A DNA stretch of 53,566 bases from Microvirga splendida (GTDB taxonomy: Bacteria; Pseudomonadota; Alphaproteobacteria; Rhizobiales; Beijerinckiaceae). A program made the translations under genes and the position numbers. Shown here piece after piece: positions 8,536-16,179 of the stretch. The stretch spans positions 1 to 53,566 of the forward strand of contig NZ_JAELXT010000030.1 of the NCBI RefSeq assembly GCF_016427565.1. Direction: 5' to 3'. Numbering within the stretch: position 1 is the first letter of the stretch; the number at the start of each line of letters is the position of its first letter. The notes below the pieces were generated by a model. That model saw only the letters and a list, made by a program, of their open reading frames with translations, ran no database searches and was not told the origin of the DNA.

Positions 8536-10392
8536 ATGGCCGCTCCAGTGTTCCCCTCCAGCCGCTCGTTGCGTGAGCGGGTTGGCGCGTTGCGTCATCT
8601 GCCATCTCTGTTCCGTCTGGTTTGGCAGGCCAGCCCTGCTCTTACGGTGGGAAGTCTCAGTCTGCGACTGGCCCGTTCAGTCCTGCCTGTTATGATACTT
8701 TATGTCGGAAAGCTCATCATCGATGAAGTGGTGGGCCAGACACAGCTTGCCTCACCAGGAGGAGGCCTTAGCAATTGGATCGAGAGCGGACGACTTGATT
8801 TTGTTGGTGGGCTACTGGTTTTGGAACTGGCGCTCGCAGTCCTTGCTGATCTCTTGGGGCGAGCCAGCTCCCTTGTCGACAGCCTCCTGTCCGAGCGCTA
8901 CAGCAACTTCGCCAGTGTGCGTCTGATGGAGCACGCGGCGACGCTGGACCTCGAGCAGTTCGAGAGCAGTGATCAGCAGGACCGATTGGAGCGTGCTCGC
9001 CGTCAGGTTACGGGACGAACCACTCTCCTGACTCAGATACTCGGGCAGGCACAGGATGTGCTCACTGTCCTTTCTCTTGCTGCCGGCCTGCTTGCCTATG
9101 CACCGTGGCTTATAGTCCTGATTGTCCTTGCGCTCCTGCCGGCCTTTGTCGGTGAGGTGCATTTCAATGCGCAGGGCTATCGCCTCAACTACTTCCGCAC
9201 CCCGGAACGACGTCAGCTCGATTATATCCGTTACCTGGGTTCGAGTGTCGAGACGGCAAAGGAGATTAAGCTCTTTGATCTCAACTCCTTTTTGGTCCAT
9301 CGCTTTAGAAGCTTTGCTGATCACATGTACGCGGACAATCGGCGCCTCGCGATCCGCCGGGCCGCATGGGGTACGTTCTTTGCCGCACTCGCGTCCTGCG
9401 CCTATTATCTGGCCTACGCTCTGATCGTGTGGAGAACAGTTCGGGGCGAGTTCAGCATCGGTGACTTAACGTTTCTATCCGGCTCCTTTCTGCGGCTACG
9501 GGGGCTGCTTGAGGGTTTGCTTCTGGGGTTTTCGCAGATCGCCGGGCAGGCGCTGTACCTGGAGGATTTGTTCTCATTCTTCGATGTCCGTCCAAGCATC
9601 ACGTCACCGCCCGTTCCTCGATCATTCCCGCACCCGCTGGAGTCGGGGATCGTTTTTGAGAATGTGGGCCTCCGCTATCCAGATTCAGATCGCTGGGCGG
9701 TCCGTCACCTGAACTTGACCCTGACAGCCGGCGAGGTTGTAGCGTTGGTTGGGGAGAACGGAGCCGGCAAGACTACGCTCGTAAAGCTCCTTGCCCGGCT
9801 CTATGATCCGACAGAGGGACGGATCCTTCTCGATGGAAATGACCTGCGTGAGTATGATCTGGCCGATCTGCGACGCCACATTGGTGTGATCTTCCAGGAC
9901 TTCGTACGGTTTCACTTCACAGCCGGCGAGAACATCGGAGCAGGCCGCATCGAGGCCACCGATGATCGCAGCCGGATTCAACAGGCGGCCGAGCGCAGTC
10001 TGGCCGATCGCATCATTCAACGCTTGCCTCGGGGCTATGACCAGCCGCTTGGCAAGCGATTCCGTGATGGGACGGATCTCTCCGGCGGCGAATGGCAGAA
10101 GATCGCCATCGCCCGCGCCTACATGAGGGATGCCGAGGTGCTCATTCTAGACGAGCCAACTGCAGCTCTCGACGCACGCTCGGAATACGAGGTCTTCCAG
10201 CGGTTCCGTGACCTGAGTTTGGGAAAGACCGCCATTCTAATCTCGCACCGGTTCTCAACGGTGCGCATGGCCGATCGGATCCTAGTTCTCGAGAACGGGC
10301 AGGTTGTGGAGGCGGGCTCACACGAACAGCTTGTTGCATCCGGGGGGCGCTACGCCGAGTTGTTTGAGCTGCAGGCCTCCGGCTATCGGTGA
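8536..10392 (+). CDS. ABC exporter, fused permease and ATPase
   Basis: The 618-residue half-transporter has an N-terminal membrane domain with about six hydrophobic segments (roughly residues 35-330). A nucleotide-binding domain follows with Walker A GENGAGKTT, signature LSGGEWQKIAIARAY (Glu-Trp replacing the usual Gln-Gln), Walker B VLILDEPTAALD and switch His in ISHRFSTV. The MSD style (long loop after segment 2, FYVG-free, DLEQFESSDQQDRLERAR) resembles peptide or lipid exporters of the lantibiotic-type group. It would act as a homodimer in the inner membrane. No partner substrate gene is adjacent; the neighbour upstream is a divergent cupin. Confidence 0.87.
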   Translation: MAAPVFPSSRSLRERVGALRHLPSLFRLVWQASPALTVGSLSLRLARSVLPVMILYVGKLIIDEVVGQTQLASPGGGLSNWIESGRLDFVGGLLVLELALAVLADLLGRASSLVDSLLSERYSNFASVRLMEHAATLDLEQFESSDQQDRLERARRQVTGRTTLLTQILGQAQDVLTVLSLAAGLLAYAPWLIVLIVLALLPAFVGEVHFNAQGYRLNYFRTPERRQLDYIRYLGSSVETAKEIKLFDLNSFLVHRFRSFADHMYADNRRLAIRRAAWGTFFAALASCAYYLAYALIVWRTVRGEFSIGDLTFLSGSFLRLRGLLEGLLLGFSQIAGQALYLEDLFSFFDVRPSITSPPVPRSFPHPLESGIVFENVGLRYPDSDRWAVRHLNLTLTAGEVVALVGENGAGKTTLVKLLARLYDPTEGRILLDGNDLREYDLADLRRHIGVIFQDFVRFHFTAGENIGAGRIEATDDRSRIQQAAERSLADRIIQRLPRGYDQPLGKRFRDGTDLSGGEWQKIAIARAYMRDAEVLILDEPTAALDARSEYEVFQRFRDLSLGKTAILISHRFSTVRMADRILVLENGQVVEAGSHEQLVASGGRYAELFELQASGYR

Positions 10393-10496
10393 GGGCACCC
10401 TGAAACCAGGGCATATGCCTTGTCGCGACAATAGGAGCAGATTGTCTACAGGCTCGCGGTCTCGGCTATCCACCCGCGGAGCCTGTCCTGTCGATA

Positions 10497-10516
10497 GACC
10501 CAACCTCATTTGGGTC
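10497..10516 (+). terminator. Hairpin downstream of the ABC exporter
   Basis: GACCCAA (10497-10503) and TTGGGTC (10510-10516) form a perfect 7-base-pair stem with a 6-base loop. No U-tract follows, so it is a weak terminator candidate, about 105 bases beyond the exporter stop. Confidence 0.3.
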
Positions 10517-10650
10517 AGGGACCCCTTCCCAGAAACTGTTGAACATGCGGCTTGGGTCATCCTGAAGCAGAGCTCGATGAATTAGCGCTTTCTCCCATCT
10601 GCCGCGATGCGCTAAGCTGGATGTCACATCTCTACCCAACAGGAGCCCGC

Positions 10651-10878
10651 ATGAAGAAGGCGCGCAAGCTCTATGAAAGCTCAAGTGGTGACCGCTGGTA
10701 CCTGATCCGAGACCCTTCAGGGGCGTTGTTCATCCGTCACGAAGCCAATGTGGCTTCCGGAGGACAGGTGGAGCATAAGGATATCGCAGCATTTCTGGGG
10801 CAGGGCGCAGGTCCTGAACAGCAGGAACTGCTGCGTCTGATCGGAACCCTTGTCGAGGAACACGACGCCCACGGGTGA
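10651..10878 (+). CDS. Small conserved hypothetical protein
   Basis: A 75-residue ORF starts with MKKARKLYESSSGDRW. The segment DRWYLIRDPSGALFIRHEANVASGG looks like a compact beta-hairpin domain, and a C-terminal helix follows around EQQELLRLIGTLVEEH. An AGGAG sits 5 bases before the ATG, favouring this start over in-frame upstream codons. No known domain is recognised with confidence; the pattern resembles short cytoplasmic proteins seen in Rhizobiales. It is convergent with the second cupin gene, with 6 bases between stops. Confidence 0.6.
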   Translation: MKKARKLYESSSGDRWYLIRDPSGALFIRHEANVASGGQVEHKDIAAFLGQGAGPEQQELLRLIGTLVEEHDAHG

Positions 10879-10884
10879 CCCAAT

Positions 10885-11352
10885 TTAGGAAAGCGGCGGC
10901 CCTACAAGCTCAATGCCGAACTGCCGGCAGGCACGGGCAAGTGCCTCAGCCTGCTCGGGCGTGAGTGGACCAGACAGATCGGGCAGCCCCTGCCGGTCAG
11001 CAGGACGGCCAAGGGCGCGGATGAAGTTCTCGAATTCACCTCGGGTGATCGTGAGCATGCGAGCCTCAGCCGACTCGACTCGGTAGGTGTGAGGAATGCC
11101 CTTGGGAGTCAGTAGTGTCTCCCCAGCGCTAGCCTGGCGCTCTTGATCCCCGACCCGGTAGCGCACCTCACCTTCAAGCACGTGGAAGATCTCGTCCTCG
11201 TTATGGTGGACGTGCAGTGGCGGGGAGTCCCCTTGCGAGGCATGGTGCTCAAGAACTGAGATGCCGTCCGAACTGTCTTGCGACGAAATGCGGATAGTGA
11301 CGCGGGCGTTGAGAAACCAGAGGTTTCGATGATCCATGGCAGCGCGGTTCAT
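10885..11352 (-). CDS. Cupin domain protein (quercetin dioxygenase-like)
   Basis: The 155-residue product has cupin motif 1 PLHVHHNEDEIFHVLEGEVRYRVG and motif 2 AGETLLTPKGIPHTYR, giving the full set of three His and one Glu metal ligands. The HHNEDEIF arrangement is usual for small dioxygenase-like cupins. The C-terminal 45 residues (DRQGLPDLSG, then an Ala/Glu-rich helix) are common in this subgroup. GGGAGAG lies 7 bases before the ATG. It heads the same strand as the SnoaL-like, DsrE-like and sirtuin genes, but the 77-base gap upstream leaves operon membership open. Confidence 0.78.
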   Translation of the reverse strand: MNRAAMDHRNLWFLNARVTIRISSQDSSDGISVLEHHASQGDSPPLHVHHNEDEIFHVLEGEVRYRVGDQERQASAGETLLTPKGIPHTYRVESAEARMLTITRGEFENFIRALGRPADRQGLPDLSGPLTPEQAEALARACRQFGIELVGPPLS

Positions 11353-11429
11353 GCCTGTGCTCTCCCTGCAGCACCTTGAAAAGCCGAGCGTACCGGCGCT
11401 TTGACGAAGAACAAGGGAGATTCTGGCGA

Positions 11430-11807
11430 TTAGGCTGCACGCTGCTTTCGGTACGAGTTCTTGACGGCAACCTTGCCATCCCGGAACGTGAACACATCGC
11501 AGCCCTGGACCTCCACAAGGGCACCGTCAATCCCAGTAGCCGTGAACACCCATTCGGAGACGCCCCTATCTCCTGCGATGAAGTGTCTGGGTTCGTTCCA
11601 CCGAGCATCCGGGAAGGTGGAGAAGACCTCTTCAATTCCTCGGCGGACTTCGGCCTGACCTGTATAGATGGTCCCCTTCACGTCAGGACCACGGCTGGCC
11701 TCGAACACACAGTCCTCCGTCATCATTGACAGGATTACATCCGTGTCATGCCGGTTCCAAGCGGCCGCAAACTCGTCGAGGAGGGATAGGGAAACAGCGT
11801 CTGCCAT
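11430..11807 (-). CDS. SnoaL-like / NTF2-fold protein
   Basis: A single NTF2-like alpha+beta domain of 125 residues. It opens with a helix containing LLDEFAAAWNRHDTDVILSMMTEDCVFEAS, then has YTGQAEVRRGIEEVFSTFPD, and ends in strands around GCDVFTFRDGKVAVKNSYRK. The family includes polyketide cyclases, steroid isomerases and many uncharacterised scavenging enzymes; no catalytic assignment is possible. AGGAG lies 6 bases before the ATG at 11807. An in-frame extension to 11867 overlaps the DsrE-like gene and has no ribosome site. Confidence 0.75.
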   Translation of the reverse strand: MADAVSLSLLDEFAAAWNRHDTDVILSMMTEDCVFEASRGPDVKGTIYTGQAEVRRGIEEVFSTFPDARWNEPRHFIAGDRGVSEWVFTATGIDGALVEVQGCDVFTFRDGKVAVKNSYRKQRAA

Positions 11808-11842
11808 CAGATCTCCTCTCCTGGCTGGTGAGGCGCACCGGA

Positions 11843-12205
11843 TCAGTAGACGATGCTGCGGTCGCACTCCATGACCAGGCGCACCAGCATCGGAGGGCCA
11901 GCCTTCTCGTGGGGAACTCCGTGGAGATCCGCATCGCTGATGCCCCGCGCGGCGCAGGACCCAGCCGAGAGATAGAGCCGGCCACCTCCGGCGATCACCT
12001 TATCGAAATGCTCCCGAAGGGCACCCGTACCAAGCCCTACGAGGGTGGTGCGCGTTGGTTCGCGCATGAGTTGGACTGCATCGCCTGCCAGGAACACGTG
12101 AACCTGATGCTCCGCCTCGACCGCCGCTGCCGCGACGAAGAAGGCGAGGGCACTCTTGGTGGGGTTTTCAGGTCCGCAGGTGACATGGACGAGAAGGCTG
12201 GACAT
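11843..12205 (-). CDS. DsrE/DsrF-like family protein
   Basis: The 120-residue protein begins SSLLVHVTCGPENPTKSALAF, the first strand and helix of the DsrE fold, with AAAAVEAEHQVHVFLAGDAVQLM next. A cysteine in LSAGSCAARGIS occupies the region where DsrE/TusD proteins carry the sulfur-relay Cys. Family members handle protein-bound sulfur or act in redox signalling. No sulfur-oxidation genes are nearby, so this is probably a stand-alone member. It is followed 35 bases later by the SnoaL-like gene. Confidence 0.72.
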   Translation of the reverse strand: MSSLLVHVTCGPENPTKSALAFFVAAAAVEAEHQVHVFLAGDAVQLMREPTRTTLVGLGTGALREHFDKVIAGGGRLYLSAGSCAARGISDADLHGVPHEKAGPPMLVRLVMECDRSIVY

Positions 12206-12333
12206 AAATGCCTCCGGTGAACGTAGAGAACAGGACTATGACCGTCATTAGGCTGTGCGCCAACCGGGGGGTCCTACTATTTGGGAGGAGGAAAGCAGGA
12301 GTCGCGAACCTGCCCTAGCCGCTCTGAACCTTT

Positions 12334-13056
12334 CTAAGAAAGCACCTGCTCAACCCAAGCTGGGACGGCCTCGCTGGCGGGTCCATACCGCCGGTCATCG
12401 AACTGTCTGGCATTGTCAGAGGGCTCCAGATTGATCTCACAGGTGCGGATGCCGTGCCCCCGTGCCTCCGACACGAACCCTGCTGCCGGATAGACGGAGC
12501 CTGAGGTGCCGATAGCAACGAACAGGTCTGCCTCAAGGAGGGCATCATAGATCCCGTCTATTTCCAGCGGCATCTCGCCGAACCAAACTACGTGAGGTCT
12601 CAATCCTCCCGAACGGCGGCAAGACGGGCAGGGGGCTTCGACGCTCAAATCCTCTTGCCATGGCATCGTCTCGCCGCAGGCTGTGCAACGGGCCTTGAGC
12701 AGTTCGCCGTGCATATGGAAGACCCGCTGCGATCCAGCCCGCTCGTGGAGATCGTCGATGTTCTGCGTACACAGAAACAGGCTGCCGCCGCGCTCTGCCA
12801 GACCGGATTCCAGGCGGGCCAGCGCCCGGTGAGCGGCATTGGGCTCTGCTGACAGGAGGTTCTGCCGGCGCATGTTATAGAAGGCATGCACCTCGTCCGG
12901 ATTGTGAGCGAATGCCTCTGGTGTCGCGAGCTTCATCGGATCAAAGCGCGACCAGAGCCCATCTTTGTCCCGGAAAGTTCCCAAGCCACTCTCGGCGGAG
13001 ATGCCAGCGCCAGTTAGGATAAAAATCTTAATAACCTCTCTAATCGGTGTCAACAT
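12334..13056 (-). CDS. cobB: NAD-dependent protein deacylase, SIR2 family class III
   Basis: The 240-residue sirtuin has the NAD-binding GAGISAESG near residue 16, TQNIDDLHERAG near 97, catalytic His 116 in FHMHGE, and four zinc cysteines (C124, C127, C143, C146). VVWFGEMP and GTSGSVYPA complete the family set. Tyr60 and Arg63 in FYNMRR form the class III signature that accepts succinyl and other acidic acyl groups. It removes acyl groups from lysines in cytosolic enzymes. The ATG at 13056 lacks a ribosome site. AGAGAGG lies just inside the frame before a Lys-Ile-Phe-Ile segment where many homologues start, so the true start may be slightly downstream at a rare codon. Confidence 0.9.
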   Translation of the reverse strand: MLTPIREVIKIFILTGAGISAESGLGTFRDKDGLWSRFDPMKLATPEAFAHNPDEVHAFYNMRRQNLLSAEPNAAHRALARLESGLAERGGSLFLCTQNIDDLHERAGSQRVFHMHGELLKARCTACGETMPWQEDLSVEAPCPSCRRSGGLRPHVVWFGEMPLEIDGIYDALLEADLFVAIGTSGSVYPAAGFVSEARGHGIRTCEINLEPSDNARQFDDRRYGPASEAVPAWVEQVLS

Positions 13057-13429
13057 GATTGAGGTCGATCATTGGACGCCTCAAGTTAGACACGGCGCCC
13101 AGCATCGGTCGTATGTGATGCTCGTAGCTTATATTCAGAAGACCGCGGTGTTAGCCTCCGCGAATGTCCGGGAAGTAGCAGGCTGGTTCACTTTCCACTA
13201 TTTTCTGTTGACTTTCTTCTGCAGGGTTGAGACCCCAAGTCTCCGAATAGGCGCGTTTGACCTCGGTTTAGATCTTGAGCGCGCCCCACCGCCAAAGTGG
13301 CGCGTCATGTACTGCGAAGTTTGGCGTTAAGATCGTGACTATATGCCGCAATCGGGGCTTTTCAACTATTGGAGTTGTGTCGCCTTTCCGACAGATAAGT
13401 GATACGCACTCGGTTTTACTTTTTCTTTA
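13057..13429. other. Gene-free stretch upstream of cobB
   Basis: No ORF with recognisable protein similarity is seen on either strand. The DNA is less G+C rich than its flanks and should hold the cobB promoter on the minus strand. No repeat or structured RNA was recognised. Confidence 0.4.
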
Positions 13430-13594
13430 TTGAGCGAAAGCGCGCAGGGGGCAGGAATGGTTGTAAAAACGCTAACGCTTGTCCGCGACTGCTCAATGCA
13501 GGCAGGCTATCCGACCAGCAATGTTGTTCGAGCGATCCCGACGGCTCTGATTTCTGATAGTCCTCTCCTTCGCTCGGAACTCCAACACATCTTA
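13430..13594 (+). pseudogene. N-terminal fragment of a response regulator
   Basis: The frame reads AIPTALISDSPLLRSELQHIL near residues 35-55. This matches the first strand and helix of LuxR-type response regulators, whose N-termini read Leu-Ile-Ser-Asp with Leu-Leu-Arg. Similarity stops at about 13594, where the sequence switches to a metallo-beta-lactamase-fold gene in another frame. The fragment keeps the acidic pocket residue but lacks the phospho-acceptor and the DNA-binding domain, so it should be non-functional. Confidence 0.5.
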
Positions 13595-14232
13595 CAACGT
13601 TTGTCGGTCACGCCACCTTCCTGATTGAGACGCCGCAAGGGGTGCGGATTGCCACCGACTACAGCGACGGCACACGTCCATCCGTCACCCCTGACATGGC
13701 CACCATGAACAAGGCGTACTCGACTCACTTCAGCTATCGTCCGGATCCAGGGATCACACTTGTCCTTAGGGGCTGGAACCCGGCCGGAGGGCCAGCCTAC
13801 CACGACCTGACCGCGCAGGATGTGCGCATCCGGAACGTCTCGACCAAGATTCGCAGCTATGGGGGAGCGACGGAGTACAACGGCAGTTCCATCTTCGTGT
13901 TTGAGACCGCCCAGTTGTGCATCGCCCATCTCGATCACCTGCACCACACCCTCTCGCCCGAGCATCTCAGGAAGCTCGGGCGCGTCGATGCTCTGCTGGT
14001 GCCGGTGGATGGCGGCTACACGCTGGAGACCTTTGACATGATGGAGGTGCTGCGGGCGATCAATGCCCCGCTGATGATCCCGATGCACTTCTTCGGGACA
14101 TCAATCCTCAACCGCTTTCTCGCCTCTGGCCGGGAGCACTTCCCTGTGGAGTTCAGCGACAGCGCGCCCGTCACCCTCTCGCGCGCCGCACTGCCGAGGA
14201 GCCCGAAGATCTTAGTCCTGCCGGGGCACTGA
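13595..14232 (+). pseudogene. MBL-fold metallohydrolase, N-terminally truncated
   Basis: From 13597 the frame reads TFVGHATFLIETPQGVRIATD, the second strand region of UlaG-like metallo-beta-lactamase-fold proteins. It continues through FSYRPDPGITLVLRGW, IFVFETAQLCIAHLDHLHH, VDALLVPVDGGYTL and LMIPMHFFGTSILNRFLA to a natural stop. An in-frame TAG at 13558 and no ATG before the conserved core show that the N-terminus, probably including a signal peptide, is missing. A GTG at 13642 could start a shorter product lacking the first strands. It abuts the response-regulator fragment, suggesting a deletion or recombination junction. Confidence 0.6.
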
Positions 14233-14241
14233 GTGGTGGTC

Positions 14242-14311
14242 GAGCACGTTGACTTGGGCTCTTTGACTTTTAATCAGAGGGTCCTGGGTTCGAGTCCCAG
14301 CGCGCTCACCA
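14242..14311 (+). pseudogene. tRNA-Lys(UUU)-like sequence with shortened D-arm
   Basis: The 3' portion folds as a normal tRNA. The anticodon stem TTTGA/TCAGA (14262-14266, 14274-14278) carries loop CTTTTAA, anticodon TTT. A 5-base variable loop follows, then T-stem CTGGG/CCCAG with TTCGAGT loop, acceptor CGCGCTC (14301-14307), and ACCA at 14308-14311. The 5' acceptor GAGCACG pairs with one mismatch. Only 13 bases (14249-14261) separate acceptor and anticodon stems instead of about 19, so no proper D-arm can form. It is best read as a degraded or recombined tRNA gene, as left by integration at a tRNA 3' end. Confidence 0.6.
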
Positions 14312-14808
14312 CTTCAAACCCTTAACCGGCAAGGGTTTCATGGCTTTCATGCTCCTGCAGTTCCCCGCCCTTATTTCCTCTGGGTAACGCTACGGGTAAC
14401 AGCAGACAAAATTCGATCAGTCTGCGCTAGCCACACCTCGCTTTGCGCCGGACAGCAAAATGTCTGCAACTGCGTGATAAGCTGACATTCATACGGCCAC
14501 GCTCTAAGGCCGTTCCTGACCCATAGTGGAACTTGGATACGGGTTCGGGCGGCCTGCCTCGAAACAATAGCTTACCCCGCAAGCAGCATCCTTTCCGAGC
14601 GTTAAATCAGTGACTTGGTCGGCTCCTCAGGGGAGATGGGGGTTCCTGGTTGGGAAGACCCTCAACGAACCTATTGAAGAAGGCGAGGCTGATCGCTCTG
14701 ACTCGCAGAATCTCCCACAATGAACAGCCTAAGGGCGTAAAGAATGACTTGATCGTCTCGTCTGCTTTTGGCCTATGATGTCGCTACCCTTGGACGCCGC
14801 ATCTGTTC
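14312..14808. other. Gene-free stretch after the tRNA-like sequence
   Basis: No convincing ORF is present. The motif GGGTAAC occurs twice within a few bases near 14383-14400, separated by GCTAC. The position directly after a tRNA 3' end is where integrase genes of genomic islands normally sit, but none remains. The promoter of the PgtC-like operon should lie in the last 100 bases; no sigma-54 match was found there. Confidence 0.4.
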
Positions 14809-16179
14809 ATGCTTCGAACCTTTTTCATATGTCTTGCTGCATTGCTCGCTCACACAGTCCTCATCGGGTCTGCGGTCGCGGCTGAAAAGGTGCGCGTTCT
14901 CACGTCTTTCCCACCGCAGTTTCTCGAGCCATTCCAGAGAGCCTTCACAAAGCGCCATCCCGCGATTCTCATTGAGTTCGTGCAGCGCAAGACGACGACG
15001 GCGCTGGCAGACATCGTTGGCGACAGGCACAAAGCGGACATATTCTGGGCGTCGGCGCCGGATGCCTTCGAGATTCTGAAGAGGGCAGGCCGGCTGACGG
15101 GGCTGAAGCCGCGCCCTACCGGCGCTCCGGACCTTATCGCCGGCTATCCGGTAAACGATCCGGACCTGATGTATCTCGGCTTCGCCTTGTCGGGCTACGG
15201 GTTCGTGTACAATCCCGACTATCTCAAGGAGCGGGAACTGCCCGTGCCAAAGGGCTGGAGCGATCTCGCGGCGCCCATCTATGCCGGGCACATCGGCATC
15301 AGCTCCCCCTCTCGGTCGGGCACGATGCACCTCATGGTCGAGGCCATTCTCCAAGTCTACGGGTGGGACCGCGGGTGGGGCATCTGGTCTGAGATTGGCG
15401 GCAATCTCGCGACCGTCACGGCGCGAAGCTTTGGCGTTTCGGCGGGTGTTGCCCGAGGGCGTTTCGGGGTCGGGCCCTCAATCGACTTTCTAGCAAAGCC
15501 CGAAGGCATGCCCGAGGGGGCGACCACGCGCTTTGCCCTCCCCGAAGAGACGCTGTTCGTACCCGCCAGCATCGCAATCCTGACCGATGCGGCCAATCGA
15601 GAGGGCGCCGAACGCTTCATCGATTTCGTATTGTCGCCAGACGGGCAGGCTCTTCTGCTGGACCCTGCGGTCGCGCGGCTGCCGATCTCTCCCTCCGTCT
15701 ATCCGACCGACGGGTCGAAGGGTGGCAACCCCTTCCAACATGACAGTTTGTTTGCCAGGGGGCTGTTCGATGCGGGGCTCTCGGCCGCCCGCTACGAGCT
15801 GGTCAACATCATCTTCGATGAGATGATCACTTTTCGCAGATCGGACCTGGGGCGCATGTGGCGATCCGTGCGCGCGATGGAAGCGGCCCTGTCGGAGCGC
15901 TCCGATACAGATCTGGCAAAGCTGGTGAGCGATGCGCGCGGCGCCCTGAAACGGCCGCCCCTGAATGGCACGGAGGCCATGGAGCTGGAGCGCTGGAAGG
16001 ACCTCGTTCGGGTACGGCGTGGGCTTCCCACACCCGAGCCCCAGGCCCGGCTCGAAGCCCACATCAAAGCCCGGATCGATGAGAACATGCGACGGGCGGC
16101 GCAAGCGTTGACTGATGCAGCCGCAAGATTGGGCGCGGCCGAATGGGACGCTCAGGGCCCAGAGGCCTCAAGGCCATGA
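14809..16179 (+). CDS. PgtC-like periplasmic substrate-binding/sensor protein
   Basis: The 456-residue protein has a signal peptide (about residues 1-24, ending SAVAAEK). A type 2 periplasmic-binding fold of the PgtC/AfuA/FbpA group follows, with VRVLTSFPPQFLEPFQRAF, KADIFWASAPDAFEILKRAG and a hinge around SSPSRSGTMHLMVEAIL. FIDFVLSPDGQALLLDPAVARLP ends the core. About 130 further residues are mostly helical, longer than ordinary binding proteins. In Salmonella, PgtC works with kinase PgtB and activator PgtA to sense phosphoglycerate. Here the gene likewise precedes a kinase and an activator, overlapping the kinase gene by 4 bases, so a sensing role is inferred. A paralogue is encoded at 19631. 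Confidence 0.75.
   Translation: MLRTFFICLAALLAHTVLIGSAVAAEKVRVLTSFPPQFLEPFQRAFTKRHPAILIEFVQRKTTTALADIVGDRHKADIFWASAPDAFEILKRAGRLTGLKPRPTGAPDLIAGYPVNDPDLMYLGFALSGYGFVYNPDYLKERELPVPKGWSDLAAPIYAGHIGISSPSRSGTMHLMVEAILQVYGWDRGWGIWSEIGGNLATVTARSFGVSAGVARGRFGVGPSIDFLAKPEGMPEGATTRFALPEETLFVPASIAILTDAANREGAERFIDFVLSPDGQALLLDPAVARLPISPSVYPTDGSKGGNPFQHDSLFARGLFDAGLSAARYELVNIIFDEMITFRRSDLGRMWRSVRAMEAALSERSDTDLAKLVSDARGALKRPPLNGTEAMELERWKDLVRVRRGLPTPEPQARLEAHIKARIDENMRRAAQALTDAAARLGAAEWDAQGPEASRP

Noticed and set aside
14770..14790. Possible second sigma-54 promoter before the PgtC-like gene
   Set aside because: A TGG is present, but the downstream GC is 11 rather than 10 bases away and the TTGC element is missing.
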